64,000 nt of DNA from CAIUGU01 sp963819685 (lineage in GTDB: Bacteria; Pseudomonadota; Gammaproteobacteria; Steroidobacterales; Steroidobacteraceae): positions 496,001 through 560,000 of the forward strand of contig CAWFXI010000003.1 of the NCBI GenBank assembly GCA_963819685.1, written 5' to 3'. Made by a program: the position numbers and the translations under genes. Positions 18,784 through 28,824 of this stretch are shown in pieces. Under the pieces are notes generated by a model that did no database searches, was not told the origin of the DNA, and worked only from the letters and a program-made list of their open reading frames with translations. The stretch's first letter is position 1. Every line of letters begins with the position of its first letter.

Positions 18784-19175
18784 GATCGCTGCATCCCTTG
18801 CGTCCGCTCTGAGTTGCGACCGCGCTCGCTATGACTGCGAGTGAACGTCAAGCAAGAAGTGGACCAGCATATGCAAGCAGTGCGACCGCGATCGCAAGCG
18901 CGCGAATTCGCGATGAATTACGACAATCGAAGTCTTGCGCGGGCTGCTCGCAGTACGCGAATTCCGCTGCATTTGCGTGCAGTCGGTGAGCGGAGCGTGT
19001 GCACGTGGTGCAGGAAAAGCAGCCTTTTGCTGCGTTGAATGACGTATGGACGCAGGGGCGTCAGGGACGTAAAGACGTGGAGAATAGTGGCTAGTCGCAG
19101 CAGAGTGCGAACGCGATCGGAGTGCCTGAATTCTCGAGTCCCCACGTCCCCACGTCGTCCTGTACCTGCCAGACT
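18784..19175. other. 392-base non-coding gap with short palindromes
   Basis: No convincing reading frame is seen here. The left half is dense in CG-rich short palindromes (GCGAATTCGC at 18902-18911, GATCGC repeats), and the right part holds the inverted GACGTGG repeat annotated separately. It should contain the promoter of the 18058-18783 hydrolase, transcribed leftward, because the gap is too long for simple cotranscription with the AtzH-like gene, but no clear promoter boxes stand out. Confidence 0.5.
19059..19156. repeat. Inverted repeat with GACGTGG-type tandem ends
   Basis: The left arm at 19059-19080 carries GGGACGTAAAGACGTGG and the right arm at 19140-19156 is CCCCACGTCCCCACGTC, its approximate inverse. 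The tandem unit is GGGACGT/GACGTGG. The architecture (short tandem units at two inverted ends about 60-80 bases apart) matches the elements at 5459, 7823 and 45131, although the unit sequence differs. Confidence 0.5.
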
Positions 19176-19595
19176 TCAGAAGCGATTGAGCTTCTCCGGC
19201 TCCACGGTACTGACATGAGCCGCGACAATCTTCCAGCCGTCGACGAAGCGCACCCAGGTCTGGGACTGTCGTCCGCGCAGACGTGAGTCCGGTGCGGTGA
19301 ACTCACAGCACACACTGGCAACATCGCTTCCAAACGTGGTGATGATGACGCCGTGCAATTCCCGGTCGGGATGGACGGGAGTCGCGGTGCTGCGATAGGC
19401 CGCAATGCCGTCGTAGCCGAGGCTGTGTTCACCGATGCCATAGCGCACGGTGGAAGGGTGATTCCAGAAGCTCGCATTCAGGGCTGCGACATCGTGAAGT
19501 CGAAGGGCAGTCTCGTAGGCCGCGAAGACCCGGCTGATCTCGGCAACGACCTCGGGCTGATTGACGGCAGTTGCACCAACCGGTCCATGCTCCAT
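19176..19595 (-). CDS. AtzH/HpxZ-like NTF2-fold protein
   Basis: The ATG at 19595 overlaps the TGA of the upstream hydrolase by one base, so translation is coupled and the product has 139 residues. The sequence includes VAEISRVFAAYETALRLHDV, SFWNHPSTVRYGIGEHSLGY, SVCCEFTAPDS and GRQSQTWVRFVDGWKIVAAH, the pattern of the AtzH-like/HpxZ (DUF3225) family. HpxZ belongs to oxalurate catabolism gene sets and AtzH-like domains to cyanuric-acid/ureide amidohydrolase gene sets. Whether this protein is an enzyme or an accessory subunit is not known. No AtzE-type amidase is present in this window. Confidence 0.85.
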   Translation of the reverse strand: MEHGPVGATAVNQPEVVAEISRVFAAYETALRLHDVAALNASFWNHPSTVRYGIGEHSLGYDGIAAYRSTATPVHPDRELHGVIITTFGSDVASVCCEFTAPDSRLRGRQSQTWVRFVDGWKIVAAHVSTVEPEKLNRF

Positions 19596-20278
19596 CACGC
19601 CAGGGCGCTCAGCAGCGCGGCGGATGTCGCCACTGCACCGAACACACCGCCTTGCATCTTCACCATCTTGAGGGCGGCGAGATGATTGCCGTGGTCGGTC
19701 GCGCCGCAGCAGTCCTCCAGCAACAGGCATTCGAAGCCGCGATCGTTGGCTTCACGCATCGTCGTATGGACGCACACGTCAGTCGTGATGCCGGAGAGCA
19801 GAATGTTGCGGATGCCTCGCGTGTGCAGGACGAGTTCGAGGTCCGTCGCGCAAAACGAGCCCTTGCCGGGTTTGTCGATGATCACTTCGCCGGGTTCCGG
19901 CGCGAGATCGGCAATGATGTTCCAGCCTGGTTCACCCCTGATGAGGATTCGCCCGCAGGGGCCCGCATCGCCGATGCCCGCCCCGATCTGCTGCGATCGC
20001 CAGCGCTTGTTCGCAGGGAGGTCGGCGAGGTCCGGGCGGTGCCCCTCGCGCGTGTGAATGATGTGGAACCCGAGAGCGCGCGTGCGGTTGAGCACGCGCT
20101 TGATCGGCTCGATCGGTGCGCGGGTCAGTGACAGGTCGTAGCCCATCTTGTCGACATAGCCGCCGATGCCGCAGAAATCCGTCTGCATGTCGATGATGAC
20201 CAGAGCCGTGTTCGCCGGCGTGAAATCCCCGTCGTAGGGCCAGAGGTAAGGATCGGCGCTGACACTGGCGAAAGACAT
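19595..20278 (-). CDS. Cysteine hydrolase, biuret amidohydrolase-like
   Basis: The ATG at 20278 is chosen for its AGGGGG site 6 bases upstream; it gives 227 residues, and a start 14 codons upstream is possible. The triad is Asp34 (IIDMQTDFCGIGGYVD), Lys136 (IIDKPGKGSFCATDLELV) and Cys169 (LSGITTDVCVHTTMREANDR). The segments MGYDLSLTRAPIEPIKRVL, DLADLPANKRWRSQ and MVKMQGGVFGAV closely match, from memory, the biuret hydrolase BiuH of rhizobia. That enzyme converts biuret to allophanate and ammonia. The coupled AtzH-like gene downstream supports a ureide pathway. An allophanate hydrolase is not in this window. Confidence 0.88.
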   Translation of the reverse strand: MSFASVSADPYLWPYDGDFTPANTALVIIDMQTDFCGIGGYVDKMGYDLSLTRAPIEPIKRVLNRTRALGFHIIHTREGHRPDLADLPANKRWRSQQIGAGIGDAGPCGRILIRGEPGWNIIADLAPEPGEVIIDKPGKGSFCATDLELVLHTRGIRNILLSGITTDVCVHTTMREANDRGFECLLLEDCCGATDHGNHLAALKMVKMQGGVFGAVATSAALLSALA

Positions 20279-20565
20279 GCGATACCCCCTGCAGGAAATG
20301 CGTGACATGGCATGAAGCAAGGGCTATGCCACGTGTGCGGGTTAAGTCAGGTGTGACAAATTGACGGAGAAATTCCTGCTAGCCTTGCGATTGCGCACCA
20401 GCACCGGGCGAGGGGGTCCCTGCCTGCACCATCCTGACCGCCGCGTCGACGTCCTGAAATGCAGCCGCCGAGCGGGGACGAACACCCAGGTCGAGCCGCA
20501 TTGACCCCGGTTCTGGAGTGACTTTTGCATCCGCTCTACGGGATGCCTGCCGGTAGGAGAGCTGC

Positions 20566-23500
20566 TTGTCCATTCACGTCGCCCTGAATCACGTCACCCA
20601 CTATCGCTACGACCGCCCGGTGACCTTAGGTCCCCAGGTTGTGCGATTGCGTCCGGCGCCCCACAGCCGCACGCGCATCCTCTCGTATTCGCTCAATATT
20701 TTGCCGGCCAAGCACTTCATCAACTGGCAGCAGGACCCCCAGGCAAACTACCTCGCTCGGCTGGTGTTTCCGGAAAGGACCCAGGAGTTCCGCATCGAGG
20801 TCGACCTGGTTGCCGAAATGGCTGTGCTCAATCCGTTCGACTTTTTTCTGGCGCCCCACGCCGAAAAGTTTCCGGTCGTCTATGACGCCGGGGAAAAGCG
20901 CGACCTCGTTCCGTACCTCGTCAAACCTCCGGCGACTCCGCTGGTGGCGGAGTTTCTCAAGCAGGTTCCACGTGACCCGGTCCGTACGATCGATTTCCTG
21001 GTGGCGATCAATCGCAAGCTCGCCGCCGATATCCGCTATCTGATCCGTCTCGAACCCGGAGTGCAGATACCGGAGGAAACCCTGGAGAAGGGCTCTGGTT
21101 CCTGCCGGGACTCGGCAGCGCTGCTCGTGCAGCTGTTGCGACACCTGGGCTTTGCCGCGCGCTTTGTCTCCGGTTATCTGATCCAGCTGGTTGCCGATGT
21201 GAAGTCGCTGGATGGACCTTCGGGGCCGGAGCAGGATTTCACCGATCTGCATGCCTGGGTGGAGGTGTATCTGCCCGGCGGCGGCTGGATCGGACTCGAT
21301 CCCACCTCGGGGCTGCTGGCCGGCGAAGGCCACATTCCGCTGGCGTGTACACCCGAGCCGACCTCGGCGGCACCGGTAACAGGCGTGGTCAGCAAGAGCG
21401 AAGTGACCTTCGGTCACTCGATGAAGGTCAGTCGGATCTGGGAAGCGCCACGTGTCACCAAACCCTATACCGATTTGCAATGGGCGGAAATTGAAGCGCT
21501 GGGGCATCGCATCGATGTTGACCTCAAGGAAAGTGATGTCCGCCTGACGATGGGTGGCGAGCCGACGTTTGTATCCGGCGACGATCCCGACGGTGCGGAA
21601 TGGAACACGACTGCGCTTGGGCCCAACAAACGCAAACTCGCGGCGACGCTCTATCACCGGATGCGCGACAAGTACGCACCCAAGGGCCTCGCGCATTTTG
21701 GTCAGGGCAAGTGGTATCCAGGCGAGCAATTGCCGCGCTGGTCGCTCAACTGCTTCTGGCGCAATGATGGCGACCCCGTCTGGGACAACCCGAAGCTGCT
21801 GGCCGACGAAGCCGTTGACTACGCTGTCGATGACGCCATCGCCGGGAAATTTCTGACCGCGGTGGCAACACGTCTCGGACTTGATGCCGAATTTGTTTTT
21901 CCGGCGTTCGAAGACGCCTTCTACTATCTGTGGCGTGAACGGCAGTTTCCCGTCAACGTCGATCCGTTCAAATCAAAGTTGAAAGATCCGCTGGAACGTG
22001 CGCGTCTCGCCAAGGTTTTCAGCCAGGGTCTCGACAAGGTCGTGGGACACGTTCTGCCAGTCGGTCGTGATACAATCCGGTCTGCGCTGGCAGTCCGGAT
22101 CATGGTTCCTGAAATCCGAGCGGTGCTATCTGATCCCCGGAGATTCGCCCCTGGGCTACCGCTTGCCGCTCGACTCGTTGCCTTGGGCTTCAGAGGGCGA
22201 TTACCCCTACGTCTATCCGCCGGATCCCACGCAGGAGTTTGCGCCGTTGCAATCGTATGCGCAGCTCCGGCAACAATTCCAGACGTCGCTGTCTGCAAGC
22301 ACGCTGAACCAGACAAACGGATTGGGGGAATCGGGCAAACCCGGCAAAGGCAAAATGCCAGCGGCGGGGCCCGCTCCTGAGCCGCAGAAATCCGCCAGCT
22401 TCATCACGCGTACCGCCATCAGCGCGGAGCCGCGCAACGGTGTGCTGTACATCTTCATGCCGCCTACCAACCGGCTCGAGGACTATCTGGAACTGGTCGC
22501 TGCCGTCGAGGCGACCGCGGCCGCGCAATCACAGCCTGTCATTCTCGAAGGCTACGAACCGCCGCGGGATCCGCGCCTGCAGCAGTTCCGCGTCACGCCG
22601 GATCCGGGCGTCATCGAGGTGAATATCCACCCGTCAGCCAGCTGGGACCAGCTCGTCGAGCGCACGACGCATCTGTACGACACGGCGCGCGAGACACGCC
22701 TCACCACCGAGAAGTTCATGCTCGACGGCAGGCATACTGGCACGGGTGGGGGCAACCACTTCGTGCTCGGCGGTGCTACGCCCAACGATTCGCCATTCCT
22801 GAGGCGCCCCGATCTGCTCAAGAGCCTGCTCAGTTACTGGCACAACCATCCGTCGCTGTCGTACCTGTTTTCCGGGCTTTTCATCGGCCCGACCTCGCAG
22901 GCCCCGCGGGTGGACGAAGCTCGCAATGATTCACTGTATGAACTTGAGATTGCCTTCCGGCAGTTGCCGCCGATCGGAACGCAGCCGGCACCGTGGCTGG
23001 TGGACCGGTTGTTCCGCAACCTGCTGATCGATGTATCAGGCAATACGCACCGCACCGAGTTCTGCATCGACAAGCTGTATTCGCCGGATGGACCGACAGG
23101 GCGCCTCGGTCTGCTGGAAATGCGGGCGTTCGAAATGCCGCCGCATGCGCGCATGAGCCTCACACAGCAGTTGCTGCTGCGATCGCTGGTTTCACGTTTC
23201 TGGCGCCAGCCTTACGAGCCGCAACGCCTGGCGCGTTGGGGCACGGAGCTGCATGACCGGTTCATGCTGCCTTACTTCGTGAAGCAGGATTTCGGTGATG
23301 TGCTGCAGGAAATGCACGAGGCAGGTTTCCCGCTCAAGCAGGAGTGGTTTGCGCCGCACTTCGAGTTCCGCTTTCCCAAGTATGGAGATTTCGCCACGCG
23401 GGGCGTCGACATCGAACTGCGTCACGCACTCGAGCCCTGGCATGTGATGGGGGAGGAGGGTGCGCAAGGCGGTGCGGTCCGCTATGTGGATTCCTCCGTC

Positions 23501-23911
23501 GAGCGCATGCAGGTGAAGGTGTCGGGTCTCGCACCCGATCGCTATGCGTTGACCTGCAATGGCCGTCGCCTGCCGCTCAGACCGACCGAAACGACAGGCG
23601 AATTCGTCGCGGGCGTGCGATATCGGGCCTGGCAGCCGGCCGCCGCGCTGCATCCCACGATCGGCAGTCACAATCCGCTGACATTCGATCTCGTGGATAC
23701 CTGGATGCAGCGCTCTCTCGGTGGCTGTCAGTACCATGTCGCCCACCCGGGCGGGCGCAGTTACGATACCTTCCCGGTCAACGCGTTCGAGGCGGAAAGC
23801 CGCCGTCTCGCACGCTTCTTCCGTATCGGCCATACGCCAGGTGTCATGGCCGTGGTGCCTGCCGATTCGACGAACGCGGACTTTCCGTTTACCCTCGACT
23901 TGCGGTCATGA
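20566..23911 (+). pseudogene. Large DUF2126 transglutaminase-like protein, frameshifted
   Basis: Translation probably starts at the TTG at 20566 (MSIHVALNHVTHYRYDRPVT), preceded by GGTAGGAGAG. The N-terminal transglutaminase-like domain has Cys180 in EKGSGSCRDSAALLVQLL, His229 in DLHAWVEVYLPGG and Asp245 in GLDPTSG. The frame breaks between about 22065 and 22092; after one extra base it resumes as LRWQSGSWFLKSERCYLIPG and runs as the C-terminal DUF2126 region, including GTGGGNHFVLGG. Repaired length is 1114 residues, normal for this family. It is the first gene of a block with an ATP-grasp/alpha-E protein, a second transglutaminase and an ABC ATPase. The chemistry of such operons is unknown; peptide ligation or tagging has been proposed from comparative genomics. 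Confidence 0.9.
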
Positions 23912-23933
23912 AGCGGGAGTCTGAAGAATTTCG

Positions 23934-26393
23934 ATGCCGGCCTACAGTCTTGAGTTCTATGCGACGGATGCGCATCGCTACGACGAACTGCGGGACCGCA
24001 GCGGCGAGCTGAGGCCGCATTGGCGGCCGCTGGTCGAACGCCTGACGGCCGATGGCGCCCGCGTCGCACGACGCGGTATCGAACTCGCGCAGCGGCTCAT
24101 TGTCGAGAATGGCGTCACCTACAACGTATATGCCGATCCACAGGGCAAAGACCGCCCGTGGGTCCTCGATCCGCTGCCGCTGGTGTTGCCGGCCGCGGAA
24201 TGGCAGCACATCGAGGCGGGTGTCGCACAGCGGGCCCGTTTGCTCGATGCACTGCTGGGTGATCTGTATGGACCGCAACAACTGCTGACCTCCGGAGCCG
24301 TTCCCCCCGAACTGCCATTCGGTCATCCCAACTTTCTGTGGCCCTGTCATGGCATGTCGCCGCCCGGCGGCCACTGGCTGCACGTGTATGCCGTCGATCT
24401 GGCGCGATCGCCAGATGGGTCGTGGTGGGTGCTCGCGGATCGCACGCAAACACCGTCGGGCACCGGCTATGCGCTTGAGAACCGGCAGATCGTCGCGCGC
24501 GTGCTGCCGGAGTTGATTCGCGACCTCGGCGTGCGGCCGCTCAATGCGTTCTTTGCCAATCTGCGCGAGCGCATGCTGGCCTTCGCGCCGGAAGGTGAAA
24601 CGCCGCTGGCCGTGGTGCTGACGCCGGGTTCGTTCAACGAGACTTACTTCGAGCATGCCTATCTCGCGCGCCAACTCGGCTTGCCGCTGGTCGAAGGCTC
24701 GGATCTCACCGTGCGCGGCGACACGGTCTACCTCAAGACGCTGACCGGGCTGCGACGGGTCCATGCGATCCTGCGGCGTCTCGACGATGACTTCTGCGAC
24801 CCCGTTGAGCTTCGAGCTGATTCCGCACTCGGCGTGCCCGGACTGCTCGCTGCGGCGAGAGCGGGCCGCGTGATGCTCGCCAACGCGATCGGCAGCGGCG
24901 TGCTCGAATCGGCCGCGTGGCTCGGCTTCATGCCCGGGGCCGCCCAGCAGCTGCTGGGAGAATCTTTGCTGTTGCCTTCAGTTGCCACCTGGTGGTGTGG
25001 TGAGCGACCGGCCCTCGCCCACGTCATCGAGCATCTGGACGACCTCGTCGTCAAGCCGGCCTTCCCGAGTCAGCGATTCGAACCGGTCTTCGGTCGCGAC
25101 CTGAGCGTGCCGCTCAAGCAACGGCTGATTGAGCGCCTCAAAGCGCGACCCTACGCTTACGTTGCGCAGGAGCGGCTGGACCTGTCGCAGGCTCCGGTGT
25201 GGCGTACGGGCGATACGCCGGGCTTTGCCGCGCGCGCTCTCGGCATTCGTGTATACGCCATCCGGACGGCCAATGGATTCGAAGTGATGCCAGGCGGGCT
25301 CGCGCGAATTGCCGCAGACAGTCGCGTTGAAGTCGTATCGACACAGCGGGGGGGTGGCAGCAAGGACGTCTGGATCCTGGGGCATGGGGCGGATGAACCG
25401 CATCAGCTGGTTACCGGTGCCCGGCTCCGCGTGCGTCACGATGATCTGCCGTCACGGCTCGTGGAGAATCTGTACTGGTTCGGGCGCTACACGGAGCGTT
25501 GCGAAGACAAAGTGCGGCTGTTACGCGCGACGCTCGCCGTCAGGGTCGATCCCGAGGTCTGGAAACTCGCGCTCGATGCCTGCCACAAGTCCGGCGTTCT
25601 GGATCCTGAGCTGCGGCTTGCCGTTGCGGTCTTCGATACAGACAACCCGTTGGGCCTGGCGGCGGATCTGCGCAGGCTCATCTACTGTGCCACGGAAGTC
25701 CGCAGCCGCCTGTCGACTGAGCATTGGTCCGCGGTGGGATCGCTGCAGCGCGAATTTCACGAAGCGGCGCCTTCATTGCGTGACCGCTTGCCGCCCGATC
25801 CGCGTGAAGCCCTGGACCGGTTGCTTGCACCGCTCGTGGCGCTGGCGGGACTCGCGCTCGACGACATGACTCAGGATGACGGCTGGCTGTTGCTCAGCCT
25901 TGGTCGTCGCCTTGAGCGTCTGCAGTTCCTGGCCAGCCTGCTGTCGCAGCGGCTGACAAACTCAAGTCTCGCATCGCAGGGCGAGGTTGAATGGCTGCTC
26001 GATATTGCCGGCAGTACGATTACGTATCGCACGCGGTATCTCGCTACACCGCGGCTTGCTCCTGCCCTCGATCTGCTGGTCCGCGATGGCAGCAATCCGC
26101 GAGCGCTGGCCTTCCAGGTCATCGCCATCCGCGACTCGCTGTCGCGGCTGGCAAAGTCGCTCGGCGCTCCAGCCGATGCCACCGTGGAACGGGCACTGGA
26201 GCTGGCACTGAATCCGCTTATCGAAGTCGATCTTGGTACGCTGGAGGGAGAGGGTCACGGTGCGCAGTCTGCGCGAGCGGCTTTTGCGGCTGGACTCGAC
26301 ACTTTGTCCGCGGCGGCAGGGCTGTTATCGGATCGCCTGTCGCTGCGGCACTTCGCGCACGTCAAGGCCGACATCCATACGGTCGCGGCATGA
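23934..26393 (+). CDS. Circularly permuted ATP-grasp / alpha-E domain fusion protein
   Basis: This 819-residue protein starts 22 bases after the DUF2126 gene. Residues about 1-480 form the circularly permuted ATP-grasp region (former DUF404/DUF407): ENGVTYNVYADPQGKDRPW, YALENRQIVARVLPEL, VVLTPGSFNETYFEHAYLAR and RVMLANAIGSGVLES. Residues about 500-815 are the alpha-E helical domain (DUF403), starting near LPSRLVENLYWFGRYTERCE. In many bacteria the two are separate neighbouring genes; here they are fused, which fixes a 1:1 stoichiometry. ATP-grasp enzymes make amide or peptide bonds through acyl phosphates, so ligation of an amino acid or peptide is the likely reaction; the substrate is unknown. 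Its stop overlaps the next ATG (ATGA). Confidence 0.93.
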   Translation: MPAYSLEFYATDAHRYDELRDRSGELRPHWRPLVERLTADGARVARRGIELAQRLIVENGVTYNVYADPQGKDRPWVLDPLPLVLPAAEWQHIEAGVAQRARLLDALLGDLYGPQQLLTSGAVPPELPFGHPNFLWPCHGMSPPGGHWLHVYAVDLARSPDGSWWVLADRTQTPSGTGYALENRQIVARVLPELIRDLGVRPLNAFFANLRERMLAFAPEGETPLAVVLTPGSFNETYFEHAYLARQLGLPLVEGSDLTVRGDTVYLKTLTGLRRVHAILRRLDDDFCDPVELRADSALGVPGLLAAARAGRVMLANAIGSGVLESAAWLGFMPGAAQQLLGESLLLPSVATWWCGERPALAHVIEHLDDLVVKPAFPSQRFEPVFGRDLSVPLKQRLIERLKARPYAYVAQERLDLSQAPVWRTGDTPGFAARALGIRVYAIRTANGFEVMPGGLARIAADSRVEVVSTQRGGGSKDVWILGHGADEPHQLVTGARLRVRHDDLPSRLVENLYWFGRYTERCEDKVRLLRATLAVRVDPEVWKLALDACHKSGVLDPELRLAVAVFDTDNPLGLAADLRRLIYCATEVRSRLSTEHWSAVGSLQREFHEAAPSLRDRLPPDPREALDRLLAPLVALAGLALDDMTQDDGWLLLSLGRRLERLQFLASLLSQRLTNSSLASQGEVEWLLDIAGSTITYRTRYLATPRLAPALDLLVRDGSNPRALAFQVIAIRDSLSRLAKSLGAPADATVERALELALNPLIEVDLGTLEGEGHGAQSARAAFAAGLDTLSAAAGLLSDRLSLRHFAHVKADIHTVAA

Positions 26394-27295
26394 GTAACGC
26401 CGTGCGCTATCGGGTCCGTCATGAAACGACTTACCGCTATGGCGGGGATGTCGTGCATTCCAGGCAATTGTTGCATCTCACACCCAGGGCGGCACCGTGG
26501 CAGTCCTGCCTGTCGCACGGCATCGACCTCGATCCGATGCCCGCGAGCAGACGTGACGAGGCTGACGCCTTTGGCAACACGGTCACTCGCCTGGAATTCG
26601 ACCGCCCGCATGACAGGCTCGAAGTGATCGCCCGCATGGAGGTCGAAGTCAGGCCGCGTCCGGCACTCAATCCCGACACGACTGAAAGCTGGGAACGGGT
26701 TCGCGACGACCTGACTTACACGAGCCGACCCCTCGCACCCCGCAAGCTGGATGCCGTGCGCTACCGCATGCAGTCTCCCTACGTGCGGATCAAGCACGCG
26801 TTCCAGCGCTATGCGCTCGAGTGTTTTCCGGAAGGCCGGCCCATCCTGGCAGGCGCTGACGCCTTGATGAGCAAGCTGCATGCGGACCTGACCTACGCCC
26901 CGGGCGAAACGAATATCGCGACTCCTCTCATGAAGGTATTCGAGACCCGGCGCGGCGTGTGCCAGGACTATGCCCACCTGATGATCGCGTGCCTGCGCTC
27001 CGTTGGTCTGGCAGCCCGTTACGTGAGTGGCTATCTCAGAACCACTCAGGTGGCGGGTGCAACGTCACTGGTCGGTGCCGATGCCTCGCACGCCTGGGTC
27101 GCTGTCTACTGTCCGCCGCTCGGCTGGGTGGAACTCGATCCGACCAACGGCATTCACGCGGGCATCGAACACGTTGCGCTGGCCTGGGGACGTGACTTCG
27201 GTGATGTGTCGCCGCTTCGCGGAGTGATCGTCGGTGGCGGCAGGCATCAGCCGTCGGTGCGAGTGACGGTGGAACCGGCTGACACTGTTTCATGA
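26390..27295 (+). CDS. Bacterial transglutaminase-like cysteine protease/amidase
   Basis: The ATG at 26390 overlaps the previous stop by 4 bases, giving 301 residues. An N-terminal beta-rich domain starts VRYRVRHETTYRYGGDVVHS, followed by a transglutaminase-like core with Cys191 in FETRRGVCQDYAHLMIACLR, His234 in DASHAWVAVYCPPLGW and Asp250 in VELDPTNG. Family members (COG1305) hydrolyse or transfer amides and often accompany ATP-grasp/alpha-E proteins. It probably reverses or completes the modification made by the ATP-grasp partner; this is inference. The next gene again begins at an ATGA overlap. Confidence 0.93.
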   Translation: MSNAVRYRVRHETTYRYGGDVVHSRQLLHLTPRAAPWQSCLSHGIDLDPMPASRRDEADAFGNTVTRLEFDRPHDRLEVIARMEVEVRPRPALNPDTTESWERVRDDLTYTSRPLAPRKLDAVRYRMQSPYVRIKHAFQRYALECFPEGRPILAGADALMSKLHADLTYAPGETNIATPLMKVFETRRGVCQDYAHLMIACLRSVGLAARYVSGYLRTTQVAGATSLVGADASHAWVAVYCPPLGWVELDPTNGIHAGIEHVALAWGRDFGDVSPLRGVIVGGGRHQPSVRVTVEPADTVS

Positions 27296-28794
27296 TTCGT
27301 CCGGGCGCATTGCCGGACCCGCTCGTGACGCTTGAGCGGTGTTCGCTGGTGCTGGAGGGTCAGGTCGTACTCGATGAGGTGAGCTTCGAATTGCGTGCTC
27401 ACCAGCGCTGGGCCCTGATCGGTGCGAATGGCGCCGGCAAGACGCTGCTGCTCAAGCTGCTGCGGGGCGACTTGTGGCCGACACCCCTTGGGCCGGAATC
27501 TCGCACCTATTACCTGGACCCTGACGCGGGGGCAGCCGGCAGTTCACAGCCTGCAGGCGCCAGGCAATACATTGCGTACGTCGGCCCCGAGCGGCAGGAC
27601 AAGTATCTTCGTCGCGACTGGAATCTCACTGTTACGCAGGTCGTCACGACAGGAGTGTTCGACGAGGACATTCCGTTGACACGTCCCGATCGGGCGCAGA
27701 GCGCACGCGTCACCCGGCTGCTGAAGCGTTTCGGGCTGTGGCACTTGCGGCGCAGGCGCTTTCTGACGCTGTCGTATGGCCAGCGCCGCCTCACACTGGT
27801 CGCGCGCGCGTATGCCGGCAGTCCGCGAGTGCTGCTGCTGGACGAGGTTTTCAACGGACTGGATGAATCGAGCCGCAGCAGGTTGCGCAGCGCGCTCGAG
27901 CAGCCGGGAGCGCGGGGGCCGGCGTGGGTATTGTCCACGCATCGCGCGATCGATCTTCCGGCCACGGTCACTCACATCGCGCATGTGCGTGCGGGCCGGA
28001 TTGTGGATCAGGGTCCGATCGGAGCTGCCACGAGGCGCCGGTCAGGTGCCCGCTCCCTTTCGCAGCAGAAACCGGGCGAATGGGCCGCTAGCCGGCGCAC
28101 ATCCGGTTCTGCAGCGCTGCCACTGGTAGCAATCCGCAATGCCGATGTCTATCGCGACTATCGCCCCGTACTCAAGGGCCTGAACTGGACGCTTAAGGCC
28201 GGTGAGCACTGGGCCGTGGTGGGCCGCAATGGCTCTGGCAAATCGACACTGTTGTCGATGCTCTACGGCGATCTGCATCCGGCCCTGGGGGGGACGATCG
28301 AACGTCGCGGCGTGCCATTCGGTACCCATATCGAAGCCTGGAAAAAGCGGGTCGGTTTTGTCTCGCCCGAACTGCAGGCCGGGCATTTTCACGCCCGGAA
28401 CATCGAGGAAATCGTCATTTCGGGCCGCTACGCGAGTGTCGGTCTCAACGATCCGCCGACCCGTGCCGACCAGCGCGCTGCGCGACACTGGCTGGGGTTT
28501 TTCGGCCTTGAAGCCCTGGCGAAGCGGGGACCGCGCGCCGTGTCTTACGGGCAGCTGCGTCTCGCATTGATCGCAAGGGCCATGGTGCTTTATCCGGAGC
28601 TGTTATTGCTCGATGAGCCTTTCACGGGCCTCGATGCCGATCTGCATGCGGAAGTCCGGCAGCTCATCGAGCGGCTCGCGCACGGCGGTACGCAGATTGT
28701 CATGGCCGTTCACCACGAGGCGGATCTCATCCCGGCCATCCACAACGTACTGCGCATCAGGGCGGGTGGAAGAGTCACTCTGGGGCAGCGCTGA
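27292..28794 (+). CDS. Tandem ABC ATPase, ModF-like, without membrane segments
   Basis: The 500-residue protein contains two complete ABC ATPase domains. Domain 1 has Walker A GANGAGKTLL, signature LSYGQRRLT, Walker B RVLLLDEVFNGLDE and switch STHR. Domain 2 has Walker A GRNGSGKSTLL, signature VSYGQLRLA, Walker B ELLLLDEPFTGLDA and switch VHHE. Both signatures read SYGQ instead of the usual SGGQ. No transmembrane helix is visible and no permease gene is adjacent, so it is a soluble double ATPase like ModF rather than half of a normal transporter. It starts at an ATGA overlap with the transglutaminase gene, implying a shared function with the peptide-modification block, which is unusual. Confidence 0.88.
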   Translation: MIRPGALPDPLVTLERCSLVLEGQVVLDEVSFELRAHQRWALIGANGAGKTLLLKLLRGDLWPTPLGPESRTYYLDPDAGAAGSSQPAGARQYIAYVGPERQDKYLRRDWNLTVTQVVTTGVFDEDIPLTRPDRAQSARVTRLLKRFGLWHLRRRRFLTLSYGQRRLTLVARAYAGSPRVLLLDEVFNGLDESSRSRLRSALEQPGARGPAWVLSTHRAIDLPATVTHIAHVRAGRIVDQGPIGAATRRRSGARSLSQQKPGEWAASRRTSGSAALPLVAIRNADVYRDYRPVLKGLNWTLKAGEHWAVVGRNGSGKSTLLSMLYGDLHPALGGTIERRGVPFGTHIEAWKKRVGFVSPELQAGHFHARNIEEIVISGRYASVGLNDPPTRADQRAARHWLGFFGLEALAKRGPRAVSYGQLRLALIARAMVLYPELLLLDEPFTGLDADLHAEVRQLIERLAHGGTQIVMAVHHEADLIPAIHNVLRIRAGGRVTLGQR

Positions 28795-28824
28795 CCGCTA
28801 TCCGAACTTGAGCTTTGAGCCGCG

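Noticed and set aside
20361..20389. TTGACG as a -35 box before the DUF2126 gene
   Set aside because: No acceptable -10 sequence lies at 16-18 bases, so the promoter cannot be supported.
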